A stretch of DNA of 64,000 nt from positions 1,243,347-1,307,346 of the forward strand of contig NC_005071.1 of assembly GCF_000011485.1 (NCBI RefSeq), written 5' to 3'. The notes under the pieces are model-generated. The model ran no database searches and was not told the DNA's origin. It was given only the letters and a program-made list of their open reading frames with translations. Each line of letters begins with the position of its first letter. Position 1 is the stretch's first letter. Below, one piece after another: positions 1-10,015 of this stretch. The stretch comes from Prochlorococcus marinus str. MIT 9313 (lineage in GTDB: Bacteria; Cyanobacteriota; Cyanobacteriia; PCC-6307; Cyanobiaceae). The position numbers and the translations under genes were made by a program.

Positions 1-411
1 CTGAATCAAGCAAAATCCCACGACCTCCATAGGCTTAGGTGCAAACACCTAGACGCCGCTTGGCATGGGCCGTAATTGGAAGAATTTATTTCAAAGCCCT
101 TCCTAGGCTCTTGATAGAGCTATTCCATAGATACTGGCATTTGGCTGATGGTGACAAGCTCATCACATTCAACAAACTGGCAAGAAGCCTTTATTGGTGC
201 TCTTACCACCTGTTCAAGTCTTTTAAATTACCGTTTACCAGGTAGATCATCTATGCGAGTTCAGCTTAGTGAATTCAGAACTCAAGGTGAACTGAACAGA
301 AATTAAATTGACTTGATCAATCAACAAACCAAGAGTTTTGCTTACCTTCAGGGCTATGTTTTGGTTTGCTTTTTTTGGTCGAATAGAAAGTATGCCCCAG
401 AAGAATAAAAA
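1..411. other. Leading region without a supported gene
   Basis: No recognisable gene is seen here. A GTG-started frame at 39-245 on the plus strand could encode 68 residues rich in Arg, Leu and Tyr, but it matches no family I know and has no clear ribosome binding site. At 325-332 and 361-368 there is an 8-bp inverted repeat (caaaccaa / ttggtttg) with a 28-nt loop. It is followed at 370-376 by seven T residues, so it could be a weak plus-strand terminator of whatever lies upstream. Confidence 0.4.
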
Positions 412-1503
412 CTAGACGTTAAAGAGAAACTCCATAACATCACCCTCCTCTACGACGTAGTCCTTACCCTCACTACGCAGCCAACCCTTGTTGCGTGCTT
501 CAGCAAAGGAACCGGCCTCAAGCAACTTCTGGTAAGCAATGGTTTGAGCACGTATGAAACCACGCTCGAAGTCAGTATGGATCACACCAGCTGTCTGCGG
601 CGCTGTCATGCCGGCCTTAAACGTCCAAGCACGGGTTTCCTTCTCCCCAGTGGTGAAGTAAGTACGAAGACCTAGAAGCCGATAGGTCGCCTTGATCAAA
701 CTCTTCAGCCCCCCCTCACTCACTCCGAGGCCTTCTAGGTAATCAATACGCTCTGCTTCGCCGAGTTCAATTAACTCAGCTTCCACCTGAGCTGAAATGC
801 GCACGCATTCAGCACCCTCACGCGTCGCCAAGGTCGTCACCTCCTCACAGTAGGCATTGCCGCCGGCAAGATCGTCTTCGCTCACATTGGTGGCGTAAAT
901 AATTGGCTTAGCCGTTAGTAGGCCAAGCGGTTTAATGATTTTCGCTTCTTCATCACTGAGCTCTACAGCACGAGCAGCACCACCTTGCTCAAGCACAGAT
1001 TGAATCCGCTCAAGCGCAGCATCTTCGAACTGGGCGTCATTGCTTGTGCGCGTCTGTTTTTTCAAGCGCAAGCGCCGTTTCTCGATCTGACTGAGATCTG
1101 CAAAGCCGAGTTCAAGGTTGATGACCTCAGCATCCCTAGAAGGATCCACTGATCCAGAGACATGGATCACATCCTCGTCTTCAAAGCAACGCACCACATG
1201 CACGATGGCGTCAACCTCGCGAATATTGGCAAGAAATTTGTTGCCCAACCCCTCTCCCTCACTAGCCCCCTTGACCAAACCAGCGATATCAACAAACTCC
1301 ATGCGCGTTGGAATCATCTCCTTGCTCTTACTTAGATCGCAAAGCAGCTGCAAGCGCTCATCAGGTACCGCAACACTGCCCACATTCGGTTCAATGGTGC
1401 AGAAGGGAAAATTGGCAGCTTGAGCCTGCGCGTTGGCCACAAGTGCATTGAAAAGCGTGGACTTACCCACATTGGGTAGTCCAACAATTCCGGCTTTAAG
1501 CAT
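412..1503 (-). CDS. ychF: Redox-regulated ATPase / Obg-like GTPase YchF
   Basis: The 363-residue product is a member of the YchF/OLA1 branch of Obg-like P-loop ATPases, cytosolic proteins that associate with ribosomes. The P-loop GLPNVGKST lies about 6-14 residues from the start, followed by the switch motif [10 protein letters not shown]. The G4 motif is NVSE instead of NKxD, the change that makes this family prefer ATP. The C-terminal TGS domain is intact ([15 protein letters not shown] to the end). I place the start at MLKAGIVG (1503), which matches the usual N-terminus; a longer frame from 1539 adds 12 residues. It is transcribed divergently from the membrane fusion protein gene. Confidence 0.95.
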   Translation of the reverse strand: MLKAGIVGLPNVGKSTLFNALVANAQAQAANFPFCTIEPNVGSVAVPDERLQLLCDLSKSKEMIPTRMEFVDIAGLVKGASEGEGLGNKFLANIREVDAIVHVVRCFEDEDVIHVSGSVDPSRDAEVINLELGFADLSQIEKRRLRLKKQTRTSNDAQFEDAALERIQSVLEQGGAARAVELSDEEAKIIKPLGLLTAKPIIYATNVSEDDLAGGNAYCEEVTTLATREGAECVRISAQVEAELIELGEAERIDYLEGLGVSEGGLKSLIKATYRLLGLRTYFTTGEKETRAWTFKAGMTAPQTAGVIHTDFERGFIRAQTIAYQKLLEAGSFAEARNKGWLRSEGKDYVVEEGDVMEFLFNV

Positions 1504-1657
1504 GGGGGCAAATCTAGCCGTGCCCATGCCAGAAACCATTGCAACAGCGATATGGCACTGCAGAGAAACGCTAACAGCACTAAAGAGTTACGCTACGGTG
1601 CCTTACTGCAGTCAGGCTCGCTGACCAGCGAGACTGCTTGACATCGTTGGTGGGTTG

Positions 1658-2836
1658 ATGGCCAGTACAAAGGCCTCGCCCATATCGGCACATCAGGAGC
1701 AGGGATTGGTCCATCTCACACAACTCAAAGGTGCTTTAGGGCAACGCAAACGCTTGATCAGCCTCAGTGCAGCTGTGGTGCTAATCACTGCAGGGGGGAT
1801 GGCATGGAGGTTCAGCCCCCAGCAGCGCTTGGGTCGCGATCTCAGCAATTACACCGTAGAAACCGAGAGGGGCACCCTTCCTGGGATCGTGAGCGCCAAC
1901 GGCGAATTGCAGGCGAAGCGGAGCGTGAATGTCAGTCCCAAAAAAGCAGGTTTGCTGAAAGAGCTCTATGTCGATCAAGGCGACGAGGTCAAAAAGGGAG
2001 AGGTGCTCGCTCGCATGGATAGTGGCGACTACAACGACCGCTTAGATGAAGCGAAGGCCCTTGAAAGAAAAGAGCAAGCTGAATACGAAACGAGAAAAGC
2101 AGACCATGAGCGGCGCGACAACCTCTACCAACAAGGAGCCATCTCAGCCGACGACGCGAGCAAATATCGCCGCCTCTACCTAACCAGCCGCGCCAACCTT
2201 GCCGCCGCACAAGAGCGTGTTCAACAACGCATTACTGAAGGGAGCGAACTGCTGATCAGAGCACCCTTCAGTGGTGTGATCACAGCCCGTTATGCGGAGC
2301 CAGGAGCCTTTGTGACCCCAACAACAGCAGCCTCTGCAACTGCCGGCGCCAGCAGCTCCTCCCTGGTTGAACTCTCAGAAGGAATGGAGGTGAACGCCAA
2401 AGTGCCCGAAAGCGACATCGGCCGCATCCGCATCGGCCAAAATGCCAGCGTGCGTGTTGACGCCTTCCCAGAACAACGTTTTATGGCCCGCGTCAGCGAG
2501 ATCGCCCCGAGGGCAGCAAAAACTGAGAATGTCATCTCTTTCGCAGTCAAGCTCAACCTGATCAAGCCTTCGCCCCAACTGCTAATAGGCATGTCCGCAG
2601 ACGTGGATTTTCAAACGGGCAAGACTGCACCCACCACGTTGGTTCCCACCGTGGCGATTGTGACTGAAAAGGGCAAACCTGGAGTGCTTCTTGTGGGCCA
2701 AAAAAATCAACCACGCTTTCAAGCGGTGGAACTAGGCACCAGTAGTGGCAGCAAAACAGCCATCCTGAGCGGGCTAAAGCCCGGCACGCGAATTTTTATC
2801 GATCTGCCCCCATGGGCCAAAACAAAACGCGACTGA
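1658..2836 (+). CDS. HlyD/MacA-type membrane fusion (efflux adaptor) protein
   Basis: This 392-residue protein resembles periplasmic adaptor subunits of tripartite efflux systems (HlyD/MacA/DevB type). One N-terminal membrane segment (about residues 34-52, LISLSAAVVLITAGGMAW) is followed by a lipoyl-like half motif (VSPKKAGLLKELYVDQGDEV), a charged coiled-coil hairpin (about 115-185), the returning lipoyl half (LIRAPFSGVITARYAEPGAF) and a beta-barrel region. The ATG at 1658 follows an in-frame TTG at 1655. No ABC or RND partner and no outer-membrane factor lies next to it, so the substrate cannot be inferred; polA follows after 24 bases. Confidence 0.85.
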   Translation: MASTKASPISAHQEQGLVHLTQLKGALGQRKRLISLSAAVVLITAGGMAWRFSPQQRLGRDLSNYTVETERGTLPGIVSANGELQAKRSVNVSPKKAGLLKELYVDQGDEVKKGEVLARMDSGDYNDRLDEAKALERKEQAEYETRKADHERRDNLYQQGAISADDASKYRRLYLTSRANLAAAQERVQQRITEGSELLIRAPFSGVITARYAEPGAFVTPTTAASATAGASSSSLVELSEGMEVNAKVPESDIGRIRIGQNASVRVDAFPEQRFMARVSEIAPRAAKTENVISFAVKLNLIKPSPQLLIGMSADVDFQTGKTAPTTLVPTVAIVTEKGKPGVLLVGQKNQPRFQAVELGTSSGSKTAILSGLKPGTRIFIDLPPWAKTKRD

Positions 2837-2860
2837 TGCCAACCCCCATCAATCCGTCCC

Positions 2861-5821
2861 ATGCCTGAGGCTGCTAACAAGCCACTGTTGCTGCTGGTGG
2901 ATGGCCACTCGCTGGCCTTCCGCAGCTTTTATGCCTTCAGCAAAGGTGGCGAAGGGGGATTGGCGACAAAAGACGGTACCCCTACCAGCGTTACCTATGG
3001 CTTCCTAAAAGCCCTGCTGGACAACTGCAAGGGTCTTAGCCCGCAAGGGATTGTGATCGCCTTTGATACAGCTGAGCCAACCTTCCGCCATCAAGCAGAC
3101 GTCAACTACAAGGCCAATCGTGATGTTGCACCAGACATTTTTTTCCAGGACCTCAAACAACTGCAAGAGATCCTTGAAAACAACCTGCAACTTCCCCTTT
3201 GCCTTGCCCCTGGCTATGAAGCCGATGATGTGCTCGGCACCCTCGCCAACCAAGCGAGCAGAGATGGTTGGGGTGTACGCATCCTCTCCGGCGACCGTGA
3301 CCTCTTTCAGCTGGTTGATGATCAGCGCGACATTGCCGTGCTCTATATGGGCGGTGGACCGTACGCCAAAAACAGTGGTCCCAGCCTGATCGATGAAGCT
3401 GGGGTGCTCAGCAAACTTGGAGTCGCACCAAGCAAGGTGGTTGAGCTCAAGGCCCTCACTGGCGACAGCTCTGACAACATCCCCGGGGTCAAAGGTGTGG
3501 GTCCTAAAACAGCCATCACCCTTCTTAAGGAGAATGGCGATCTAGATGGCATCTACAACGCGCTGGCTGAAGTGGAAGCAGAAGGCGAGAAAGCCAGCCG
3601 CGGTGCCATTAAAGGAGCACTCAAAAGCAAGCTCAGCAACGATCGTGATAACGCCTATCTGTCGCTCCATCTCGCAGAGATCCTGGTCGATATCCCCCTA
3701 CCAAAAGCGCCACGCCTAGAGCTAGGCAGCGTTGACAACGATGGACTCACTGACCGCCTGAGCGCCTTGGAACTCAACAGCCTGGTGCGCCAAGTACCAA
3801 GTTTCGTGGCCACCTTCTCCAGCGGGGGATTCAAAGCCAATCGCCACGAACTTGAACCATCCAGATCTGCGACAAGCGCAGCAGAACCTGAATCTTCAAC
3901 AGAAACAAAGGCTTCAAACGACAACGAACTACCGGCGCTAGAGCCACAACTGATTACCAATCCAGAAGAGCTGCAAGAGCTTGTCAAACGGCTGATGGGC
4001 TGTCGAGATCGCCTCAAGCCAGTGGCAATCGACACAGAAACAACCGCCCTCAATCCCTTTTGCGCTGAACTGGTGGGCTTAGGCGTCTGTTGGGGTGAGG
4101 GGCTGCAAGACCTGGCCTACATCCCGATCGGACACCATCCGCCTGCCGCACTACTGGATGCAGACGCTGCATGCCAACTCCCCCTAGAGGCAGTGCTCAA
4201 AGCGATAGCTCCTTGGTTGGCGAGTAACGACCACCCCAAAGCACTGCAGAACGCCAAATACGACAGGCTCATCCTTTTGCGCCATGGACTCGCCCTCGAG
4301 GGGGTCGTGATGGACACGTTGCTGGCCGACTACCTCCGTGATGCCGCCGCCAAACACGGCCTGGAAGTGATGGCAGAACGTGAATTCAAGATCACGCCAA
4401 CCGGCTTCAGCGAGCTGGTTGGCAAGGGCCAAACCTTTGCTGATGTCGCAATCCCAACGGCCAGCCTCTACTGCGGCATGGACGTGCATCTCACCCGACG
4501 ACTTGCCATCCGACTGAGAGCGCAACTTGAGAACATGGGAGCCCAGCTGCTTCCCCTACTGGAGCAAGTTGAGCAACCCCTAGAACCGGTTTTGGCGCTG
4601 ATGGAAGCCACCGGTATCCGCATCGACCTGCCTTATTTAAAGGAACTCTCGATTGAACTTGGCAACACCCTGGAGAAACTTGAGCAACAAGCCCAAGAGG
4701 CCGCAGGGGTGAACTTCAATCTGGCCTCCCCCAAGCAATTGGGAGAACTGCTATTCGAAACACTTGGGCTCAATCGCAAAAAATCCAGGCGCACCAAAAC
4801 GGGCTGGAGCACCGATGCCAACGTGCTGGAAAAACTCGAAGCTGATCATCCCGTGGTGCCGTTGGTGCTGGAGCACAGAGTGCTCAGCAAACTGCGCAGC
4901 ACCTACGTGGATGCCTTGCCGCAGCTTGTGGAATCAGAAACCGGCAGGGTGCACACCGATTTCAACCAAGCGGTTACGGCAACAGGCCGGCTGAGTAGCA
5001 GCAACCCCAACCTGCAAAACATCCCCATCCGCACGGAATTCAGCAGACGAATCCGCAAGGCTTTTCTTCCCCAAGAGAACTGGAAACTGCTCAGTGCGGA
5101 CTATTCACAGATCGAATTGCGCATCCTCACCCACCTCTCTGGAGAGGAGGTTTTGCAAGAGGCCTTCCGCAATGGCGATGACGTACACGCTCTCACTGCA
5201 AGGTTGCTCCTCGATAAAGATGAGGTGAGTGAAGATGAACGCCGACTCGGCAAAACCATCAACTTCGGCGTGATCTATGGCATGGGCGCCCAACGCTTTT
5301 CACGTTCAACTGGCCTTAGCCAAGCGGAGGCCAAAGACTTCCTTAGCCGTTACAAACAGCGCTACGCGAAAGTGTTTACCTTCCTCGAACTGCAAGAGCG
5401 GCTTGCACTCAGCAAAGGCTATGTAGAAACCCTGTTAGGGCGGCGGCGGCCCTTCCATTTCGATCGCAACGGATTAGGCCGATTGCTGGGCAAAGATCCA
5501 ATGGACATTGATCTCGACGTAGCCCGCCGCGGTGGCATGGAAGCCCAACAGCTCAGGGCGGCAGCCAATGCACCGATCCAGGGTTCCAGTGCCGACATCA
5601 TCAAAGTGGCGATGGTGCAGTTGCAACAACAGCTAACGGCAGCAGATCTACCGGCACGCCTGCTGCTGCAGGTGCACGACGAACTGGTGTTAGAAGTAGA
5701 CCCCACCGCACTTGAAGATGTTCAGCAGTTGGTGATGCAAACGATGGAAAAGGCTGTTGAACTTAGCGTGCCACTCGTGGTAGAAACAGGCACTGGCGAT
5801 AACTGGATGGACGCGAAATAA
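2861..5821 (+). CDS. polA: DNA polymerase I
   Basis: The 986-residue protein has the full three-domain layout: N-terminal 5'-3' exonuclease (about 1-300, with the GDSSDNIPGVKGVGPKTA helix-hairpin-helix region), 3'-5' exonuclease (about 370-570, starting at the acidic motif AIDTET) and the polymerase domain. Motif A (SADYSQIELR), motif B (RRLGKTINFGVIYG) and motif C (QVHDELVLEV) are all intact. A low-complexity Ser/Glu/Thr linker lies around residue 330-355 between the first two domains. It acts in Okazaki fragment processing and excision repair. Both nuclease sites look functional, unlike in some bacterial PolI enzymes that have lost proofreading. Confidence 0.97.
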   Translation: MPEAANKPLLLLVDGHSLAFRSFYAFSKGGEGGLATKDGTPTSVTYGFLKALLDNCKGLSPQGIVIAFDTAEPTFRHQADVNYKANRDVAPDIFFQDLKQLQEILENNLQLPLCLAPGYEADDVLGTLANQASRDGWGVRILSGDRDLFQLVDDQRDIAVLYMGGGPYAKNSGPSLIDEAGVLSKLGVAPSKVVELKALTGDSSDNIPGVKGVGPKTAITLLKENGDLDGIYNALAEVEAEGEKASRGAIKGALKSKLSNDRDNAYLSLHLAEILVDIPLPKAPRLELGSVDNDGLTDRLSALELNSLVRQVPSFVATFSSGGFKANRHELEPSRSATSAAEPESSTETKASNDNELPALEPQLITNPEELQELVKRLMGCRDRLKPVAIDTETTALNPFCAELVGLGVCWGEGLQDLAYIPIGHHPPAALLDADAACQLPLEAVLKAIAPWLASNDHPKALQNAKYDRLILLRHGLALEGVVMDTLLADYLRDAAAKHGLEVMAEREFKITPTGFSELVGKGQTFADVAIPTASLYCGMDVHLTRRLAIRLRAQLENMGAQLLPLLEQVEQPLEPVLALMEATGIRIDLPYLKELSIELGNTLEKLEQQAQEAAGVNFNLASPKQLGELLFETLGLNRKKSRRTKTGWSTDANVLEKLEADHPVVPLVLEHRVLSKLRSTYVDALPQLVESETGRVHTDFNQAVTATGRLSSSNPNLQNIPIRTEFSRRIRKAFLPQENWKLLSADYSQIELRILTHLSGEEVLQEAFRNGDDVHALTARLLLDKDEVSEDERRLGKTINFGVIYGMGAQRFSRSTGLSQAEAKDFLSRYKQRYAKVFTFLELQERLALSKGYVETLLGRRRPFHFDRNGLGRLLGKDPMDIDLDVARRGGMEAQQLRAAANAPIQGSSADIIKVAMVQLQQQLTAADLPARLLLQVHDELVLEVDPTALEDVQQLVMQTMEKAVELSVPLVVETGTGDNWMDAK

Positions 5822-5923
5822 AAACCTCAACAGACAAAAAAACTAGACGGCAGTTAACCTCCATCAACCAGGCCAAGCAAACACTTGTTTGCATCAATTC
5901 AGAGCATGCGTTTAAGCAATAAA

Positions 5924-5944
5924 AAGGCCCGCTAAGCGAGCCTT
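5924..5944 (-). terminator. Putative minus-strand intrinsic terminator
   Basis: On the minus strand the arms aaggctcgc and gcgggcctt pair over 9 bp with one G-U wobble and a 3-nt loop, and are followed by ttttta. On the plus strand the same position would be a C-A mismatch, so the minus-strand reading is favoured. No minus-strand gene is visible immediately upstream, so the transcript it would end is unknown. Confidence 0.35.
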
Positions 5945-5953
5945 GCAAGAGAT

Positions 5954-5987
5954 CTAAATCTGTGGATCTACTAAATCTGTGGATCTA
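5954..5987. repeat. Two tandem copies of a 17-bp unit
   Basis: The unit ctaaatctgtggatcta occurs twice head to tail with no mismatch. Each copy contains tgtggatct, which shares seven of nine bases with the DnaA-box consensus tgtggataa. There is no other origin feature nearby. Confidence 0.8.
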
Positions 5988-6218
5988 AATTGATGGTTCA
6001 TCCAAACAATAAAATCGCAAGCCTGAGAGAGAAATTCTTGGGCACTACAAGCCAAAAAGGCAGCCCAGCAATAGTTTTAGAGTTGACTAGATATTCTTAA
6101 ATTGAACGAAGAATAAATTTGTTAGAATCAACTCTTCCATAATCCTCATCCGATATGCCTGAAAAGAACTAGCCATATCCCCTGATTCAATAAAACCCTC
6201 CATAAGGCAATCCTGCTG

Positions 6219-6878
6219 ATGAATCTCAACCTGCGCAAACGACTGCAAAACCTAAAACTTGTAGCCGGTCTGGCCAACTTTTTAAAAGATCCTGGCCTGG
6301 ACAGCGTGTTTGCAGTTGCAGGCAGCCTTCAAGACAGCTCCCTGGCCGAGAAGATGGAACGCCACCTGATGGCGAATGCACGCTTTAAGGCCATCGTTGA
6401 CGAGGGTTGGCGGCCAAAACCGATAGACCTCAACGATCTGCAGAAGCTTCCGCAAGGAAGCCTTGGCCGCAGCTACGCCGATCAACTCCTCAGCCAAGGC
6501 ATCGATCCAAATGCGCTGATTGATCCAACACCTGTGACTTCCCCCAAGGAGTTCATCGTGCATCGCCTCAAGGAAACGCACGACATCGTTCACGTGCTAA
6601 CAGGCTTCGGTATCGATGGGGTCAGTGAGCTTGGCCTGCAAGGGTTCAACCTTGCTCAGAACCATTCACCCCTGGCCGTGATGCTGATCTTTGGCGGCAT
6701 GCTCAACGCACTGCAAGACGATGAGCCGCTTGGCCCGCTGCTTCAGGCTCTAAGCCAAGGCTTCCAGATGGGACTGGATGCTGACTTAGTTATTGCTCAC
6801 AAACTTGAAGAAGGCTGGGAGCGGCCACTTGTGCAATGGCGTGAAGAACTAAGGCTGCCTCACCCCAACGCGAGCTAA
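6219..6878 (+). CDS. Coq4-family protein
   Basis: The 219-residue product carries the Coq4 signature HDxxH-x11-E: HDIVH at about residue 126 with the Glu of the SELGLQGF segment eleven residues on. Coq4 acts in ubiquinone synthesis in eukaryotes and proteobacteria, where the motif binds a metal. Cyanobacteria make plastoquinone and lack ubiquinone, so the role here is unknown and could concern plastoquinone or another prenyl quinone (inference). The C-terminal part is helical and contains a non-polar stretch ([14 protein letters not shown]). The ATG at 6219 begins [13 protein letters not shown]; cysS follows 34 bases downstream, so the two may be co-transcribed. Confidence 0.8.
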   Translation: MNLNLRKRLQNLKLVAGLANFLKDPGLDSVFAVAGSLQDSSLAEKMERHLMANARFKAIVDEGWRPKPIDLNDLQKLPQGSLGRSYADQLLSQGIDPNALIDPTPVTSPKEFIVHRLKETHDIVHVLTGFGIDGVSELGLQGFNLAQNHSPLAVMLIFGGMLNALQDDEPLGPLLQALSQGFQMGLDADLVIAHKLEEGWERPLVQWREELRLPHPNAS

Positions 6879-6912
6879 GAATCAGCCCGAGCCGAACGCA
6901 GGTTCAGAACGC

Positions 6913-8448
6913 GTGGCCCTAGCCTCAAAGCAAACTCCAGACCTGCCAGTGTCACTGCGGCTCACAAACACCCTCACCCGCCGCACGGAACCCTTCACTC
7001 CGCTCAAGGACGGGCACGTCAGCATTTACTGCTGCGGCGTCACGGTCTACGACCTCTGCCATCTCGGCCATGCCCGCAGCTACATCGCCTGGGATGTGCT
7101 GCGTCGCTATTTGATCTGGCGTGGTTACACAGTCACCTTCGTGCAGAACTTCACTGATATCGACGACAAAATCCTCAAGCGTGCCGCTGAAAAGGAATGC
7201 TCCATGCAGGAGATCAGCGAGCAAAACATCGAAGCCTTCCATCAAGACATGGATTCCCTAGGCATCCTGCGGCCCGATCGCATGCCCCGCGCCACCCAAT
7301 GTCTAGATGGGATACGCAGTTTGATCGGTGAATTAGAAGCTAGTGGGGCTGCCTACTCTGTCGATGGCGATGTCTACTTCGCCGTGATGAAACATCACGG
7401 CTACGGCAAGCTCAGTGGTCGTGATCTCAATGAGCAGCAACAAAACGCCGATGGTCGTGTGGCCGATGCCGAAGAGGCGCGCAAGCAACACTCCTTTGAT
7501 TTCGCACTATGGAAGGGAGCTAAAAGCGGAGAGCCAAGCTTTCCCTCACCCTGGGGAGCAGGGCGCCCGGGCTGGCATATCGAGTGTTCCGCCATGGTGC
7601 GCGAGGAATTGGGCGAAACAATCGACATCCACCTGGGGGGAGCTGACCTGATCTTCCCTCATCACGAAAACGAGATCGCTCAATCTGAGGCAGCTACCGG
7701 CAAGCAGCTTGCTCGCTATTGGCTACACAACGGCATGGTGAATGTCGGCGGTCAGAAAATGAGCAAGTCACTCGGCAACTTCACCACGATCAGAGCCCTA
7801 CTAGAAAACGGCGTCTCCCCAATGACGTTACGCCTGTTCATTCTGCAGGCCCATTACCGCAAACCGCTCGACTTCACAGCCGATGCCATCAACGCTGCAG
7901 CCACCGGATGGAAAGGTCTTAACGCAGCCCTTGGCCTCGGGAACATCTATAGCGAAACCCTGAACTGGCCTGAATGCAAACCCCTACCACAAGGAGTCAT
8001 TCAAGCCGCCCATCCCTCCAATCAGGAGCAATGCAACAAAATACGTCAACACTTCATCGATGCACTGGACGATGACCTCAATAGCTCAGGGGCCATCGCC
8101 GTGCTGTTCGATCTTGCCCGCCCCCTGCGTGCCCTAGCGAACCGCTTGAAGCGTGGTGACACAAAGGCAATTCAAGAAACAGCGAAGCTGAACTTGCTCC
8201 CACGTTGGCAACTGCTGGTGGAGCTGGCCAATGTGCTCGGGCTTGAGGCCGAAAAAGCCGCGCAACCGGCCCCCGAGAGAAACAACAGGGTTGATGAAAA
8301 CCATATCCAACGCGCCATTGCCACTCGCAAAGAGGCCAAAGCTGCCCGTGATTTCGCCAAAGCCGATCTCATCCGCGACGAGCTGCGCGCCCAAGGGATC
8401 GAACTGATCGATAAACCAGGAGGCCTCACAGACTGGATCAGCAGCTGA
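6913..8448 (+). CDS. cysS: Cysteinyl-tRNA synthetase
   Basis: This 511-residue class I synthetase charges tRNA-Cys with cysteine. The HIGH-type motif is CHLGHARSY and the KMSKS loop is [10 protein letters not shown]. The active-site zinc ligands are visible as the early Cys of [10 protein letters not shown], the Cys of WHIECSAM and the HHENE motif. The start is a GTG at 6913. Its C-terminal anticodon-binding region is complete and of usual length for cyanobacteria. Confidence 0.97.
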
Positions 8449-8605
8449 TCATCATCCGCGGAACGTTCTAGTTTTCAACCATCAGCGCCACGATGAGCGA
8501 CTTCGGCTTCGCCAGCTCTAGGGATACAAACGCTTCAGCCAAATCGACAATGCCCACCTCTGCTTTAGAGAACTGAGTCCATGAGCCCCAACCGTGAACG
8601 CTTGA

Positions 8606-9937
8606 TCAGGTCCCAGTCCATGTCTGCAGCAGATCCACGACGCTAACGATCAAACCAAAGGCCACAACAGGTGGTGACACCCAACGCAGCATGAACAGCA
8701 ACAAGCGACTTAACCCAAATGGTGTCTCACAACCAGCGAGATCCTCCTTGAAGCGACGGGGCACCACCCAACCCAACAAAAGAGCCAGCAGTAATCCGCC
8801 AAGAATTAACAATAGATTCAGCAAAGAATCCATCCAGCCGAGAACATCCGTTGATGTAGCCGCCGGCAGACCGAGCACAAAAATCACTGCTACAGAAAGC
8901 CATACCGCCCGAATACGGCTGCAACCAAAGCGATCGATCAAGCAAGCCACAGGCACCTCAAGCAAAGACACCGCAGAGGTGATCGCAGCGATGTAAGCAA
9001 GCGCGAAAAAAAGCACAGCCACAACACGACCAGTGTCTCCGAGAGAAGCCAACCCCGTAGGGATAGAAATGAATAAGGCTCCAACGGTGGAATCGCTGAT
9101 CACATCCTTGAGAGCAAATGTCATCACCACTGGGAAGGTGATCATCCCTGCCAACAAACCCACGGCTGTATCCATGCTCACCACTGCTACCGCTTCGCGA
9201 GGCAGGTGATTGCGGCGATCCAAATAGGCTGCATAGGCAAGGATGCAGCCAATACCAGTGCCAATTGAAAAGAAGGCTTGATTAAAGGCGTTGCGCACCG
9301 TCGTGGTATTGAACAATTGATCAGCGTCCCAGCGGAACAGGAAGGTGTGATAGCCCTGCAAGGCTCCCTCGAGAGTGGACGCCCAACACGCCAGTGCAAT
9401 CAGCAACAAAAAAAGCAAAGGCAGCCCCCAGCGAGAGAGGCGCTCAATACCACCACGAACACCGGCTGCCACAACCAAAGCAGTAAGCACCAAGCTGACC
9501 ATCTGCCCCCATAGGGCATTGCTGCCCTTGCTCACGACGCCGAAGAAGCTCTCCGCCTCCGTCATGTCAGCGGGCAAACCCACCAACAGGGCATGAAACA
9601 GGGTGTGACCGGTCCAACCCATCAACACTGCATAAAAAGCCAAAATTCCGCAAGGGGCAATCACAAACAGCCAGCCCATCGGTTGCCAACGGGCCCCAGC
9701 TGCTGCAACCGGTGCTAGCAGAGGGCTTTTGCCCGTACTGCGGCCAAGCACCATCTCGGCAATCAACACCGGCAGGCAAACCACCAACACAATCACGACA
9801 TAGAGGAGCAGAAAAGCCGCCCCACCCCCCTGAGAGGATCGATAGGCGAAGCCCCAGAGATTGCCAAGCCCCACGGCACTGCCTGCAGCGGCAAGCACAA
9901 AGCCCACGCCCGATCGCCAATGTTCCCGAACTGCCAT
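8606..9937 (-). CDS. Sodium:neurotransmitter symporter family transporter
   Basis: The 443-residue protein is a polytopic SNF/NSS-family transporter (LeuT fold), likely a sodium-coupled amino acid or small-solute importer. The first segment has the family pattern SGVGFVLAAAGSAVGLGNLW, with the unwound TM1 region AVGLGN, and about 11-12 hydrophobic segments follow. A strong ribosome binding site (aaggag, 8 nt upstream) supports the ATG at 9937. It is divergent from dxr. The same frame stays open after the stop for about 45 codons of unidentified sequence (see findings). The substrate cannot be told from sequence. Confidence 0.88.
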   Translation of the reverse strand: MAVREHWRSGVGFVLAAAGSAVGLGNLWGFAYRSSQGGGAAFLLLYVVIVLVVCLPVLIAEMVLGRSTGKSPLLAPVAAAGARWQPMGWLFVIAPCGILAFYAVLMGWTGHTLFHALLVGLPADMTEAESFFGVVSKGSNALWGQMVSLVLTALVVAAGVRGGIERLSRWGLPLLFLLLIALACWASTLEGALQGYHTFLFRWDADQLFNTTTVRNAFNQAFFSIGTGIGCILAYAAYLDRRNHLPREAVAVVSMDTAVGLLAGMITFPVVMTFALKDVISDSTVGALFISIPTGLASLGDTGRVVAVLFFALAYIAAITSAVSLLEVPVACLIDRFGCSRIRAVWLSVAVIFVLGLPAATSTDVLGWMDSLLNLLLILGGLLLALLLGWVVPRRFKEDLAGCETPFGLSRLLLFMLRWVSPPVVAFGLIVSVVDLLQTWTGT

Positions 9938-10015
9938 GACTGGAGCTCCTTGTTAAGACAAGCTTGCCAGTGTCTGGCCATCTAGTGGGAGACTGGCTTC
10001 AACTGCCGGAACAGT

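Larger units (their letters stand above)
5822..6218. other. Intergenic region polA to coq4-like gene
   Basis: No gene is visible on either strand. The region holds an imperfect hairpin at 5924-5944, two tandem copies of a 17-bp unit at 5954-5987, and a nested inverted repeat at 6079-6135. It is more AT-rich than the flanking genes. A small RNA cannot be ruled out. Confidence 0.5.

Noticed and set aside
39..245. 68-aa plus-strand frame at the left end
   Set aside because: It starts at GTG without a ribosome binding site and matches nothing I recognise; composition is odd for a real protein.
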